Shown here one piece after another: positions 13,785 through 26,224 of a DNA stretch of 64,000 nt. A program made the position numbers and the translations under genes. The DNA comes from Dirofilaria immitis (Eukaryota > Nematoda > Chromadorea > Rhabditida > Onchocercidae), in contig JAKNDB010000109.1 in the NCBI GenBank assembly GCA_024305405.1, positions 5,642,001 to 5,706,000 of the forward strand. Reading direction: 5' to 3'. The notes below the pieces were generated by a model. The model ran no database searches and had not been told where the DNA came from. It worked only from the letters and a program-made list of their open reading frames with translations. The stretch's first letter is position 1. The number at the start of each line of letters is the position of its first letter.

Positions 13785-14340
13785 AGGTAAACTAAATAAG
13801 CAAGATATAAAAACAACAAAAGATGATCCGAAAAAATAAAGACCAAAAAGTAAAAAAACAAATCAACACAAAGTTACCAACATATCAAAACGAAGAACGA
13901 GAATAAGATCTACGAGAAAAAATAATAAAACAAACAACGAAATAAAAAAATAAAAAACTCATACTAAAAAACAAACTAGAAACTAAACAAATAAAATATA
14001 ATAAATTACCATATTCATCCCGAAACAAAAAAGCAAGTAGGTTTTACGGTATAATTTTACGTAAGTTTTATAAGATGGAGTATAGTTATTATCCTTTAAT
14101 ATTTGGATTAGATATTTTTGGTGTTGATGTTAGTTTAGTCTTGTTTATGTATCTTGGAATATTTTACTCTTTTTTTTGTATATTATATTTATTTTATGTA
14201 TCTTTTTTATGAAACAAAATTAAAAGAGTCAAGAAAAACCACTTCAAGAGAAATCAAAAAAACCGAATAAAACAAAAAATTAAAAAACAAAAAACAAAAG
14301 AAGATTAAAGAATAAAGACAAAGCAAAGTTTTCAGTCACA
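13785..14340. other. Strand-asymmetric block, possible nuclear mitochondrial insert
   Basis: Three abutting segments switch strand composition: 13785-14035 is A-rich with more C than G, 14041-14212 is T-rich with more G than C, and 14213-14335 is A-rich again. Nematode mitochondrial coding strands are T-rich with G above C, so this is what inverted fragments of mtDNA would look like. Read with TGA as Trp and AGA as Ser, the minus strand of 13800-14030 stays open for more than 70 codons of hydrophobic sequence, and the plus strand of 14043-14212 stays open as well. I could not identify a mitochondrial gene, so low-complexity nuclear DNA remains possible. Confidence 0.3.
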
Positions 14341-15322
14341 CAACTAACTCACCAATCAAAAACTTCCACGCTAGCTTATGCAATTTTTCGTTATTTGTGG
14401 AAGAGGACGAAAATCTACTGGTTCATTGTTGTCAAGCCACCAGTTTCTCATAAATGCAGAAAGAATGGAAGAGATACTATCAAAATGAGGAATAGGATCA
14501 AATAAAATTAAGGAAGAATATCAAATACCAAAATCAGGAATCAGGTAAAATTTAACTAAATCGACTTTTTTCTCAATATAACAACAATAAAAAATGGCAA
14601 TATCCGCAGGGATAACACGTGATATGCGATGTGGCGAATAGTTTGATTTCATTGTAAAGCTTAGTACCAAAGTCCTCGCCCGCCCGTTTACATGCAATCA
14701 GTTATAGTTATAAATCAAAGATTTCAAGTGATTGTTGAAGTTCTGCTGTAACATAAACAGCAGAATAGAGAGTGCAGCATTATACACTCATGAATTTTTA
14801 GGACGTATTAGTTTTCAAAGAAGTATAGGGAAAATTCAAATTAGAAAGAATGCAATCGCAAAAATATTTTTATTCAAATTTTTATTAAAGTTCACTTTTA
14901 TTAAAATTATTATGAATAGGTCTTGACATGATTTCAAAAACGACCATTCCTAAATCAGAGCTCTAATAAGTATGGTATTGTTTACATCATCAGAAACTCT
15001 AAATTAAACATTGGAAATAATTTTGTTTCATTCTCGCAAATGTCTGCCTTTCGAAGCAATGCAAAACAGCAAAGTGGAGCGGTTAAAAAGCACATAATCT
15101 GCGTTCCACTTTTCTAACTTCTGTCGTTTTACTTCCATAGACTTGCTCATATCAATAGCATAAGTTTTCCTTACGTTTTTCAGAAGAGTTAGCTGTAATA
15201 TCAAATTTTGCTTAATTTTTACTATTCCAACTTTTCTTTAAAATCGTCTGAGAAAGTGCTTCTGATGGCCTTTTTCTTCGAAAGAGAAGTCAATATTATA
15301 ATGAATTTAGTAAAAATTTTGA

Positions 15323-15356
15323 AAGCTTGTACAAAGCTTGTTCAGCTTGTACAAAT
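15323..15356. repeat. Short direct repeats (agcttgtacaa)
   Basis: Three close copies of agcttgt, two of them extended to agcttgtacaaa. Non-coding, no function visible. Confidence 0.7.
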
Positions 15357-16464
15357 TTCAGATAACGGAGGATATGGGGTTTCAGCATGATTTAATCTAT
15401 GTCACTATCAGTTGTAGGTTTCTCTCCCTAAGGTAAAATTTCAAAAGCCTTATTTAAAAAATATTCATTCCCTTCACCTATTCGTTTGAAAAGATTGTAT
15501 TTCGTAACGTAAATGCGGCTATTTCTTTCAACATTTCTTATACCGTGCTGAATTTCTAAATAATAATCAAACGTTCCAGAATACCGTGAAACATGTTTGT
15601 ACATCGAATCATGTTAGCTTTCTGATATTCATTAAGGTTTAATACGCGGAAAGTTCGATAAGTAGTTCTGAACTATAACTGGAATTTTATACATAATTTC
15701 TCGCATTATATATACTTTATATCTGCATAAAATTTCTAGATTTTTACCTATATAAGTTAAAACACGCTTATATAGCATTTAAGATAGCATAGAAGGCCAA
15801 TTTGTAAAATTTAAAGGGAGAATATAACTATCGATCACAGAACGGTAAATTTCTTAAATATTAAAGCAATTCACGTACAAAATATAATAAATGGTGTCAT
15901 TCCAAAATGCGTGACGTTGTAACCCATATTTCTTTCCTTCTCTAGATTCGTCTCAGTATCAAATTTTGGGATTACAGATAGTCATTATAATCTGTAGGCA
16001 AAACGAACGAATAATATCGCTTTTACTGTTCTGAAAAAAACCACATAACAAAAAACAATAAAGGAAAAATGAATGCATGGAGTTGGTATCTTCACACGAA
16101 CATCTTAATATTAAAAGTAAGCTATCCGTCCCGTAATGAGATTCCACACCAATGCACTAACTTCTGAAAAATTCCAGCCTTTTCACTGTAATATAAAACC
16201 GGTTAATCTTTCAAGCTATTACCAGTAAAAATGAAGGATTTATTGATGTTTATATTGCACAACTAATAAATGAAAACTGAAATTAAAAGAAACTACATGT
16301 AACTGTCATCACGTAATTCATACTTCCATCTTTCCCATTCTTCTCATCCGCTCTCCAAGAGCTACCCCGGCTCCGTGCAAACGATTGATGCATGAAGTAC
16401 TACTGCCTTTATTAATGATGACATGATGAGAAGAGGACAGACGTCTTCCTTTCGTTTAATCATT

Positions 16465-16500
16465 CACTCTCTCTCTCTCTCTCCCTCTCTTTCTCTGTCT
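16465..16500. repeat. CT dinucleotide microsatellite
   Basis: Run of CT units with two interruptions, about 160 bp before a CA/TA-rich tract. Confidence 0.9.
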
Positions 16501-16624
16501 ATCATCTCTGTCGACAAATCGACGAGAGCAGAGTAACAGAGGAGGTTCAATGTCTCTGTTACATTAGAGGTGAGAGGTGATATGCTGCTTCTCACTCTAC
16601 CGATGTAAACGCAAACGCTTAGAC

Positions 16625-16669
16625 ACATATAAAAACATATACATACACACACATATACACATACATACA

Positions 16670-16703
<34 letters not shown>

Positions 16704-16785
16704 CATATATATATACTCATGCACACATGCGTATACACACGCACATATATATGCAGACATACACATACACACATACACTCTGTAT
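16625..16785. repeat. ACAT/CATA and TA microsatellite
   Basis: About ten CATA units (around 16660-16700) flanked by TATATA and CACACA stretches. Open frames on both strands here are artefacts of the repeat. Confidence 0.95.
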
Positions 16786-17233
16786 TTTACCTTTGCTTCA
16801 TTTTACATAGAGGTAATGTACGCAATGTGTGGTGTGCAGATAGGGAAGGATAAGTGTTCTTTCCTTTGTGATACTATTGAATTTCGTACCTTAGCAATTG
16901 CATGCTGCAGTCATGCAGACTTGATGCAGCGCATTCGATCACTAGTACTTCGTGTTTTCGATGTTTACTAATAGTTTTCCGTTTAAGCTTTCTTCTTTTA
17001 TACGAAGCATTCTGTAACAACTCTTTCCGTGCGTTACACCTCGCCGCCATACTTTAATGTTTTGCATTCCATATGATTGGAGACGGTGTCTTCTTGCTAT
17101 TTTTTTTATTCATGCCTCCTTTCTACGATCATTGTCTCAGATTGTGCCTCGCTGTTGCGCTATTACTACCGTGTCATTATTTGTAATCAGTATGAACTGT
17201 ATTAATTTCGATTCAATGCTGCTGATTGCAGTT

Positions 17234-17252
17234 GCAGCAGCAGCAGCAGCAG
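17234..17252. repeat. GCA trinucleotide run
   Basis: Six GCA units followed by GGAAGAAGAAG. It lies in a 77-codon open frame (17057-17290), but no splice-consistent neighbours support a gene. Confidence 0.8.
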
Positions 17253-18234
17253 GAAGAAGAAGCGATACACCGCTTGTCATCGTTTCCTGATTCTTTTGCT
17301 TTCCAAAATTTCTTCAAGGCAAAAACAGGGTTGGTCAAATACGACTTGTGAATGAGCCGAGTGCAGTCCTACTCATACTTCTTTCATACTTTCGTAAGTT
17401 ATCTAAATTTTTATTTTCATCCGAGAAATTGTTTCTTAATGCATGAATTTAAATTCAAAAAGTGAAAGCATGGGATTCATTTATATGATAAATGATTTAA
17501 ATTGCAAATCAGTATATAAATTTATTTTTCCAGTGAAATCCTTGTGCCGCTTCTCAGTGATTGGTTTCGCTATTTTCCATATATAAATCCGAAGTAGTAC
17601 AAAAGTAGTCTTTCAAAACCACTTTTCTCATCTATCACTGAAACTTAACTTTTATTTGGAACTGATCGTCACTGGTCGATGCCCCGTATGTAAAAAAAAT
17701 TATTGTTGGATATCAATATGGTAATTTATTAAATTTGCAGGATATCTTCTTTATGAAATTTATGCTCGAAAAACGATTTATTAAAAAGAAATGACATGTC
17801 AGGCAACTCAGAAAAAAATTTAAGTCATAGGTGACTTGTGACATATTTCGCATATGAAGCAAATGAAAGTGCTCAAAAATGAGAGAATGTAAGTTCGTAT
17901 TCACTTTTTCGTTTGCTGGTTAGTATGCCAATGTGTTGGCTCACAAAGCGAATAAAAGGTGAGTCATCAACTGAAGTAGAGAGAGTTTACTTTCGAGAAG
18001 AGCTGAAGTTTCCCTTCAGAAGCGATGTTCTGAAGGTGGCGTAAAAATGGATGATGTGTTGGGCTGTGAAGATCGATGTTTGCTATTGTACATCTCATCT
18101 TTTTAAATTCTAACTAATTCGTAGTATGGAGAGGTGATTTTCTTTTGACACTCTTGTTGATATGTGCTTTCGTTTCTTAGTTCCACTACTTCACTTTCTT
18201 TTCTGTTCTGTTGATAAAACTGCCAGCTACTTAA

Positions 18235-18594
18235 TTGCATTTAGATGTAACAAGAGAGAGAGTAAATTCTATCTTCGCTTTCATCATCTTGTTCAAGTTT
18301 ATCTCTACAGCTAAGAGAAAAGTAGAAAAGTCTGCAAAACCCTTTTATGACAACTGTGGAGCAGTGAATCCCTTTTACCATATTTATGTACACGACTTAT
18401 GTACTAATAAAAAATCGGGATATCGATTCATCTTTTGGAAAGTTTATGGATTTAGATTCAATTACCATCCTGAATACTTGGTAATCGGCCTACTCATTGC
18501 TGACGTAGGTAAAATTGTGCACGGATATCCGCCAAACTTTTTAAAGAAAATAAAATACAGAAATCTGTCTAAATTTTTTTTTTCAGGGCTATGA
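18235..18594 (+). other. Unsupported 119-codon open frame
   Basis: One of the two longest open frames between the coiled-coil gene and the ibtk region. It begins with TTG, not ATG, resembles nothing I know and has no phase-compatible partner exons. Its last part overlaps a T run and an acceptor-like TTTTTTTTTTCAG. Probably chance, recorded because it is long for such AT-rich DNA. Confidence 0.12.
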
Positions 18595-21500
18595 AATGGA
18601 GATTATGATTTCAAGAGTGCTACACTGGAAAGTTATTTCATACATATTTTATAAAATTTCGAATTTGAAGGTTAGTTTGGTATGGAAATGGTCATTTGTT
18701 GGACAACTGGAATAGGAATAGTCGGGTATATATATTTGACAGCGATAAAAGGGAAAAAGGTTCTCACGATCTTAAAGAAAAAAACGTTTATCAATTTTCG
18801 AGTTACATTCAAGGTTAAAAAACTTTTGAACATAATGGTTAAATTGAAGAGTGAATAGAGCAGAAAAATATTCCTTTTTTCCGAATTGCTATCTAAGTCT
18901 GCTGCACGCATGAGTGATTCAGTATTTCAACTTTTCTGGATGAGATTAGGAATTTCTCGTCAGTTAGTAACTCATTTATGAGGTTTATAGCTATAAATAT
19001 AAATAATACGTGATTAAAAAGGAGTAAATCTTAAAAATGTCTTTGATGATGAATATTTATGTGAATTTAAGATCTAATTTTCAACTCAATGCCTTAATTC
19101 AAAGTACCTTTTTTCATTATTATAACTCCTTATTTAATTCATTCAGAAAAGGAATAAGATTATTTTCACATACAGCTAAGTCGTTGAGTGAGTCGCGCAT
19201 TGACTAGTAGACAGAAATTTATGTATCTTATAATTTTTAGTGGTTCTTTGTTATCACACTTCTATGTGAAAAGACCGAATGAGGCATTTGTGATACATGA
19301 AAATATCATCCTTATTGCACTTTTTTTTTTAATATCATTTTCAAAGAAAACTTAAATTTGCTCAACTATAGTTTAGCTTGAACCTGAAAAAGAATATTGT
19401 ATAGATGTTTCTGTTGCTTTTATCAAGAATGGTTCAGAATGCCTATTTCAAAAGAAATTGCTTTTGGAATATGCTATAACACAATGTTCATTTAAAGCAG
19501 ATAGCTTTAAAGTTTTCTGAAAAAGTCTTGTAGAGAACAAAAGATAACTTTTACCTGATGCTTTACGGAACTGCAGTCCTTCAACTTGTCTTGATTTTTT
19601 TCCTTTATTTACTACGAAATTTTGTTGAAATTTGGGAAGCGACTGTTTGTGTGTTAATATATAATATTTGTTTATTTTCGCTTTTATTAATTTTTACAAA
19701 TTTTTGTAGTTTTGTTTCTCTAACTATTAGTATAACGGAGTATTTTAATTGTCTTGACGTTTTAATTTCCTTAATTTGAGCAATGAAACTTAAAACGGAA
19801 TAAAGATTATATACTCAAAAAATTAACTTTTGAACTGGAAATTTCTGAGAAGCACTTTTTTTTTGAAAAAAAAACAACTATACTTTAACTTAAATTTGCT
19901 CAACTATTTTTTCCGAAAAATTAAAGACCAGTTTTTAATCATTTGCTAATGCAAGAATTCACGAAGAAATGCAATCCTAGTTATAAATATTTACCTTAAT
20001 ATTTGCTTATAATTTAGGATTTGTAGCAGTCCATTGATGTTATATCCATCACTGACCAATGAGCGTAAAAATTATAGACTTTTTCTAATGAATCTTTTCT
20101 GTTCTACCTTTTATATCAGTGCTGGATCCAGCAATTTCTTCAATTAAAATTCATGCCGGAAGTTAAGGATGATTTCAGAAAATTTTCAAAGATTTCAAAA
20201 TGCTCCCACTCACTCGTTTAGAATATTAAATTAGATTGCTTCATCCACCTCTTTTCTTTGATGAAATGACAATTTTGTTAAAACGATAGTCATTGGAACC
20301 GAAACGAAGAAACCTTTTTGTTTTCGCTTATCAGTAGGGATTATTTGCTCAGCGTGATAAGGTGATGATACGATTATCATCCACTTCATGCACTCAACTG
20401 TCAAGAGAGATGAGAATTGTGTGTCTGTGTTTCTCTGTGATCTGAAGACATTACAATGTATTCACTTTTTGAAGAATTTTCTATGCTTCAATGAATATCA
20501 GCTAGCAAAAAAGACGGAGAGATAACGATTTCATATTTAACTTTCCTTACAACATCATTTTTGCAAACTGGCTTTCATCCATCTCTGTTCAGTATTTTCC
20601 TGTGTTTCTATTCCTTATCAGATTTTTCGTGAACGGATTCTTGATTTTTTCTTCAGTCCAGTTAAACTGCACTTCTTATTTTCTCATCAAATTAAATTGA
20701 AGTTAAAATAAATGATTATATTTTCAACTAATCAATATACTTGAAATTTTCAGCCTTTAGAATTCCTTTTATAAACGTTATCAGTCTTCATTGTCCGTAT
20801 CAAAATCTCTAATCTCTTTTCTTTTGTTACTGTTCTATTTTATCATTTTCATTCTATATTACAAATCTCATAATCAATCTTATATTTCCTTGTCGTATTC
20901 TTATCGATCAGGTATAATTTTGCTGTTGTGAAAATAAAGGAAGAAAAGCATTTTTTTCTTCAATTTTATCTGTTTCTGTATGACTGATTTGTTTTTATGC
21001 GTTAATTCTGAATTTTGTTGTATTACAGAAAAAGGTTAAAATGCTTTATCGATTTAATTAGGATAATATGTATTATATCATTTGCCAAAAGTCATATGCT
21101 CCATTCCGTTAAATCAAAGAATCGATGAACGATATGCCCGTAACACTATTATGCACAAAAGTTTCTTATTTGCGGCACATTTCGAATCAAATTTAACTCT
21201 TAAAATTGCGTTTTCTTTTACGCTAAAATGTATTAGAAAAGTTTTGAAAACAGTCTTCCTTTTGTGAGATTTTTTGGAATTAGATAGCAATTTGATGTCT
21301 TCGCGCGCATAACTAAATACACAAGTTTATTTTTCATGGGTGAAGATGCCTTATTTATTGTATTTGAGCATTACAAGGTGCACATGATGCTAGCTAGGCA
21401 GTTATTAACATTACAGGAAAGTACTTTTAAAGATTCTTTATTGAAATGGAAAGTTGAATAAAATTGATTGCTATTTGCTGCTCAAAAATAGGTATTGGTC

Positions 21501-24500
21501 ATATTTTTTCCTTTTATAACATCTTTTTCTTCAACCTCATTCTTAATTAATATATACGTGTTCCCCATACCGTTCATAGTTTATATATCTGTGTGAAGTT
21601 GTGTTCAATTCGTGTTCTTTGTGATGTAGTTTCAAGCAAGTAACGATTTCTGTCTTCGATTTCGTTTTCCAAGCAGTTAATAAATCCAGGAGATTTGTGT
21701 TTTACTGCAGTATGAGATGACATTGTGTAAATTGGTGGAGCAACATACATTTCTTTAGAGATGCTTTTAATCCTTGATATCTTCGTTCAATTTTATCTTT
21801 CCAGTTTGCGGAAGGTATATTTGATGACATTCATTATATTCGTTCTCTTTTGTATCACTTTCGGCGTTTTCTAATAGAACTTCGATTCTGTTTATCGTGC
21901 TTCATTTTCCTGTCAAAGAAATTCCTCACTAGTGTAACGATTTGAGAAAGCTTGATTGTGTGAGCTTCATGTTTGTGTAATTCTTTTAACAATGCAGGTA
22001 ATCTGCATTCGTACCCGTGATGTAGGTCAGTCGCATTTCATGTTTACTGCTATCAATATACGTCTTACTAGCTCTCTTTTAGTTTCAAATGTGAAATTCC
22101 CACTGATTTGTTCACCCAAAAATTTTTAAATTGCATGCGCATATCAAAGGGAGAACTCCTTTTTTCTACGGTAGTTTAATTATTAGCTGACTAGGCTAAA
22201 TATCACTGATATGCTTCCTCTGCTACCTTACATATGTGATAGTGGGTGGAACCTTCGTTTGATTTGGTTGAAGCTCTCACAACAAACCCTCTACTTGTAC
22301 TACGTTGCTTTGTTACAGTGATCATTTTCATTTCCTTACCATGATAGTATTTAAAGAAGGAAGTTTCTGATGATCTATTTTAACGAAATAGTTCCAAGTC
22401 CACTTTGCATATAACATAATGAAGAAAACAATGTTACGCATTGAATTATTCACCATTTTTATCAGTTTGTTTTTGTAATGTTCAAAAAAGAACAGTGATA
22501 TGGTTGAATGAAAGCAGATAAATCATAAAGGGTTAATTGCATTGTTGCAAGCAAGAACTGAAGTGCAACTTTTTTGTTTTCATTCGGTAACTTTAGTAAG
22601 TATCTTTATTAATCATTTCATTTTTCATGTCCTATAATATATTCACGTTTATTCATTTGATTAATTTTTTTAAGCATTCACTTATAGTTTCCTATATAGC
22701 GTTACGCCAGCATTTTTTATTTTGGAGAAAACTTGTTATTTTGTGATGCGTGCAAATATTTGGCATCTTAACGTGAAAGCTTGTTTATATTATAACAGTT
22801 TTATTCTGGATATTGCATTCTAAGAATTAGATTTAATCATTTCAAGACAAAATTAATATTTATAGGCCAGTCATGTCGAATTCAGTATTGGGCAGAATAA
22901 AAGCAAGAATAACTTTCTAAAGGAGTATATGTAATTTTTTCTTGGATAGAATGAATTCTATTTCTTAGAATCTTTTCATGAAAGATTTTCAGACAGCTTT
23001 TCGTTAAGTGAATAAGCGCTGCAGTGTAAAGTGTTCACTTATGCTTCCTTTTTCTCAGACATTTATTTTTCTCCATCACTACTGTGTTTCTTATTGCCAT
23101 CTAAATAACCTTTTTCCTCACTAGAAAACTCAGCACTTTTATTTGTTTGCTTCTTTTTGATAATTCTCCACATCATATCAAATTGTTTGTTAATATTATC
23201 TCCTCTCATTTCTCGTTTTTCGTTTTTCGCCCTCTGCATCTATTCTGCTTATCTATACGCAGTATTAACAGCAAATACCAACTAGAAAGAAAAAAATTTA
23301 TATGAGCGAGGATTTCTGAATACAAATATTTAGATTTCGAAGTTTAGACGCTGAATCAGGTTTTCCTGTTCTTTCAACTTTTTATAGAGCAGAACTTTAC
23401 AAAAATTATTTTGAACTTTTTTGAACATTGAAAAGTAGCAACTTTGACGACCTCACAATAAATTTTTCCGGAAGATTCAAACGTTCAACTGAAAACAACT
23501 TTAAGAATGACAGACCATCTTAAATTCGATATTTATAGTCTACCGTTAAAATTGAAGGTAGCGATTCAGTATTCAGTATTTGTTTAGTATGCATGCAAAG
23601 AAGCAATTTTCTTATAACTTAGCTGCTAGCCGTTGCTATTAATGCAGTTGTCGACTTGTGCCTCACTGATAAGCTGATAACTATATGAGATAGAACAATG
23701 GTTTATTCCTGTTTTGTGGACGGCTTCTTTTGTTTCAAATATTTAAATGAATGACATTTTGAGGTTGAGGTGCACTCAGTATTCTTTATTTGTTTAAAGC
23801 AGGAGCAAAAGCTGTTGTTATTTCAAAATTTATTCTTACATATGATAGTTGCATGGTTAAGAAGTTTTTCAGGCCCGAAAATTTTTAAATTGGCTTTAAA
23901 TTCGCTCCTCATAATCCTCTCTCATTATGAGAATTTCCTGACATTCCAAATTTTTTGAAGCATCAGGTTAGATTATCGACTATATCAGTTCCATTAAATT
24001 TGTTAGATTGAAATCTCATTTCGCATCTTCCAAAGTTGAAAATGTGGTCATCATATTCGTATAACATACGTTATCCTCAGCAGTTACTGCACATACGTAT
24101 GCGTCAATTTATGACATTTGTGCAAAGTCTTTCGGAAATAGTTATTATTTGTTTCTCTAACTGATATATCTGTAAATAGTCAAACGTAATTCAAGAACTG
24201 ATGAATTTCTTGTTAAAAGCCGCATGGAAGATTGGAGAATGATGCGCATAAGGTAGAAAAGTAATGGTTAGAATATTCTGAAAATCTTCAAATATGACTA
24301 GACGCTATGAGAAACAAATTATTATATATGGGAAGAATGGTATTTTTGAAATATTACTAGTATATTTTAAACAGCGAGCGCCTTATTGCTATAAGCAGAA
24401 AAAAATGAGAGCATATGAAATGAGAATGCAGTTTAATAAATTTGATGTGGAACATGAAAGTCATGGAATTTTATATGTAAATTTAGTAATTATAAATATT

Positions 24501-24667
24501 GCAATAAATTGTCGAAAAGTGTTAAATAAAATTAAAATCATCAATTTGACAAGAAAGTAGAAATTTGCGGATGGACGCTTGAGGAATGTGTCCCTGATGT
24601 ATTCGACTGAAGTATAAACTAAGTAAAAAGTAAACAGGTTAAGGTTTCTGTACTTCAGACGCATTAT

Positions 24668-24758
24668 GATAAAATAAGAGATTCAACAAGGATGTTATTG
24701 CTGACTGCATAATAAAATAAAGGATTCAGCAAAGATAAAATAGGGGACTCAACAAGGA
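24668..24758. repeat. Imperfect triplicate, about 24 bp per unit
   Basis: Three related segments of the form ataaaataa(a/g)g(a/g)attca(a/g)caa(g)ga, at about 24668-24692, 24710-24735 and 24735-24758. Non-coding. Confidence 0.65.
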
Positions 24759-26210
24759 AATTGGTGGAATAACGACAAAATTTTGTAGGAGCCCTGCGAT
24801 AGAAAATATAATAGATTTTTTGAGAAAACTATACAGAGGATGCAAACATTAAGCGCAACGCGTGGATTCAAGTTCTACACAAAGAAAGGCATTAGTTTGT
24901 GTGGTTTGTTCTGTATCTGCTATAATTTCAAGCGAAGCGATCAACCGAATGTTCTTTCTATTTTCAGCTTTGTCGCTTCTTTTTTCTCTTCATGTATTTG
25001 AGGTATTATTTCAAGAGTAGGGTATCTTTAAGCTAAATTAAATAAACGTAATTGATTCAGAACTGTCATAGCTTCATTCAAAATTAGTTGATTAAAATCG
25101 AAAATAAATATAGAAAAAGACGAAAAAATATAATCGACTGATGTCTTATCACAGAAAGTGTAAAGCATACGATTCATTGAGCCGAAAACGAAATACGTGA
25201 GAGCGGGTAGAAAAAGGGAAGTTGTTACCCAGGTTAACTTGCGTGAAATTTTCTTCAGTATCGTGATTTTTCTATTTCTATTTTTTTCTTTATTTGCTGG
25301 GAATTACTAATGAAGCTGTATGCTAGCGAACATAAATTGCTATGTCCGTAATGAATCGTTTGATATAAATTATTATACGGATTTCTATTTTAATGTTTAT
25401 TTGCGTGCTTTTCATTTGTTCTCTATCAATCGTCTAAAGTTGATTTAAGACTATAACATTTACTAGCACCACTATTTGCTTGAACGGATTCCTTGAATAT
25501 TATTTATGGATTGCAAGTGAGAGAGAGAATTCCGATGTTTGAGTTAAAGACATATTTATTGGTCGAATGCTGGCGATAGTGCTGGTTTTCATTCCTAGGC
25601 TTTTTATAAAAAGCTGACGAGATTTTCTTGCAGTGAAATATAGGCTACCGTCCATTGGCTTTTACATACACCGACAAATAAGCATGTTATCGAATTGGGA
25701 AGACAGTGACGTCAGCTACTATATATGGATTACTAATAAAACGAGCATTAGCGTAGCTTCTAAACTCCATTTATTCTTCGCTTTTAATTCAGATTAAAAG
25801 GAATTTAATTTGTTTCAGTTTCATTAATTTCATTGTTTTTGAATAAGAATTGCTTTTTGAATTTGAAAATACATTTACTATCTAGATTATATTTGTATGT
25901 GTAATCATTTGTATCATTGTAATGTAAATAAGCATATAACGTAGTGTCAAATAAATAGTTGTTATTTGATATTTGCGTAGAAATCACCGGAGGTTTTACA
26001 TGTTAAAATGCGGTTATTAAAATCAGTTTCATCCATCAACGTCTTATCATTTAATTTATATTACTTTAAACAGTATTCGCATTTATGCGATCCAGTGGTT
26101 ATATGTTATGACGATAGATTTTATTCCTTTCTGAGCTTGTGAATTAATTTCGGTTGTTATTGCGTGTGAATTTTCGTTATATTAATGTGCAGTTCTTGGA
26201 ATTCTGTCAT

Positions 26211-26224
26211 TTTTTTTCAGAAAG
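26211..26224 (+). promoter_or_regulatory. Acceptor just upstream of the apl-1 start (probable trans-splice site)
   Basis: TTTTTTTCAG ends at 26220 and the ATG follows after only aaag. No coding exon precedes it. In nematodes this arrangement usually marks spliced-leader addition. A cis-spliced 5' untranslated exon is the alternative. Confidence 0.6.

Larger units (their letters stand above)
8113..26210. other. Gene-poor 18-kb interval upstream of apl-1
   Basis: I found no set of exons here with consistent splice phase on either strand. Open frames are short and of AT-rich composition. The interval holds microsatellites (12690-12775, 16465-16500, 16625-16785), a GCA run (17234-17252), small imperfect repeats (15323-15356, 24668-24758) and the A-rich/T-rich block at 13785-14340. 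The segment 16320-17290 is less AT-rich than its surroundings and may hold regulatory sequence. Distal control elements or 5' non-coding exons of apl-1 could lie anywhere in it; non-coding RNA cannot be judged by eye. Confidence 0.5.

Noticed and set aside
16464..16810. Open frames of 77 and 104 codons on both strands
   Set aside because: Generated by the ACAT/CATA microsatellite.
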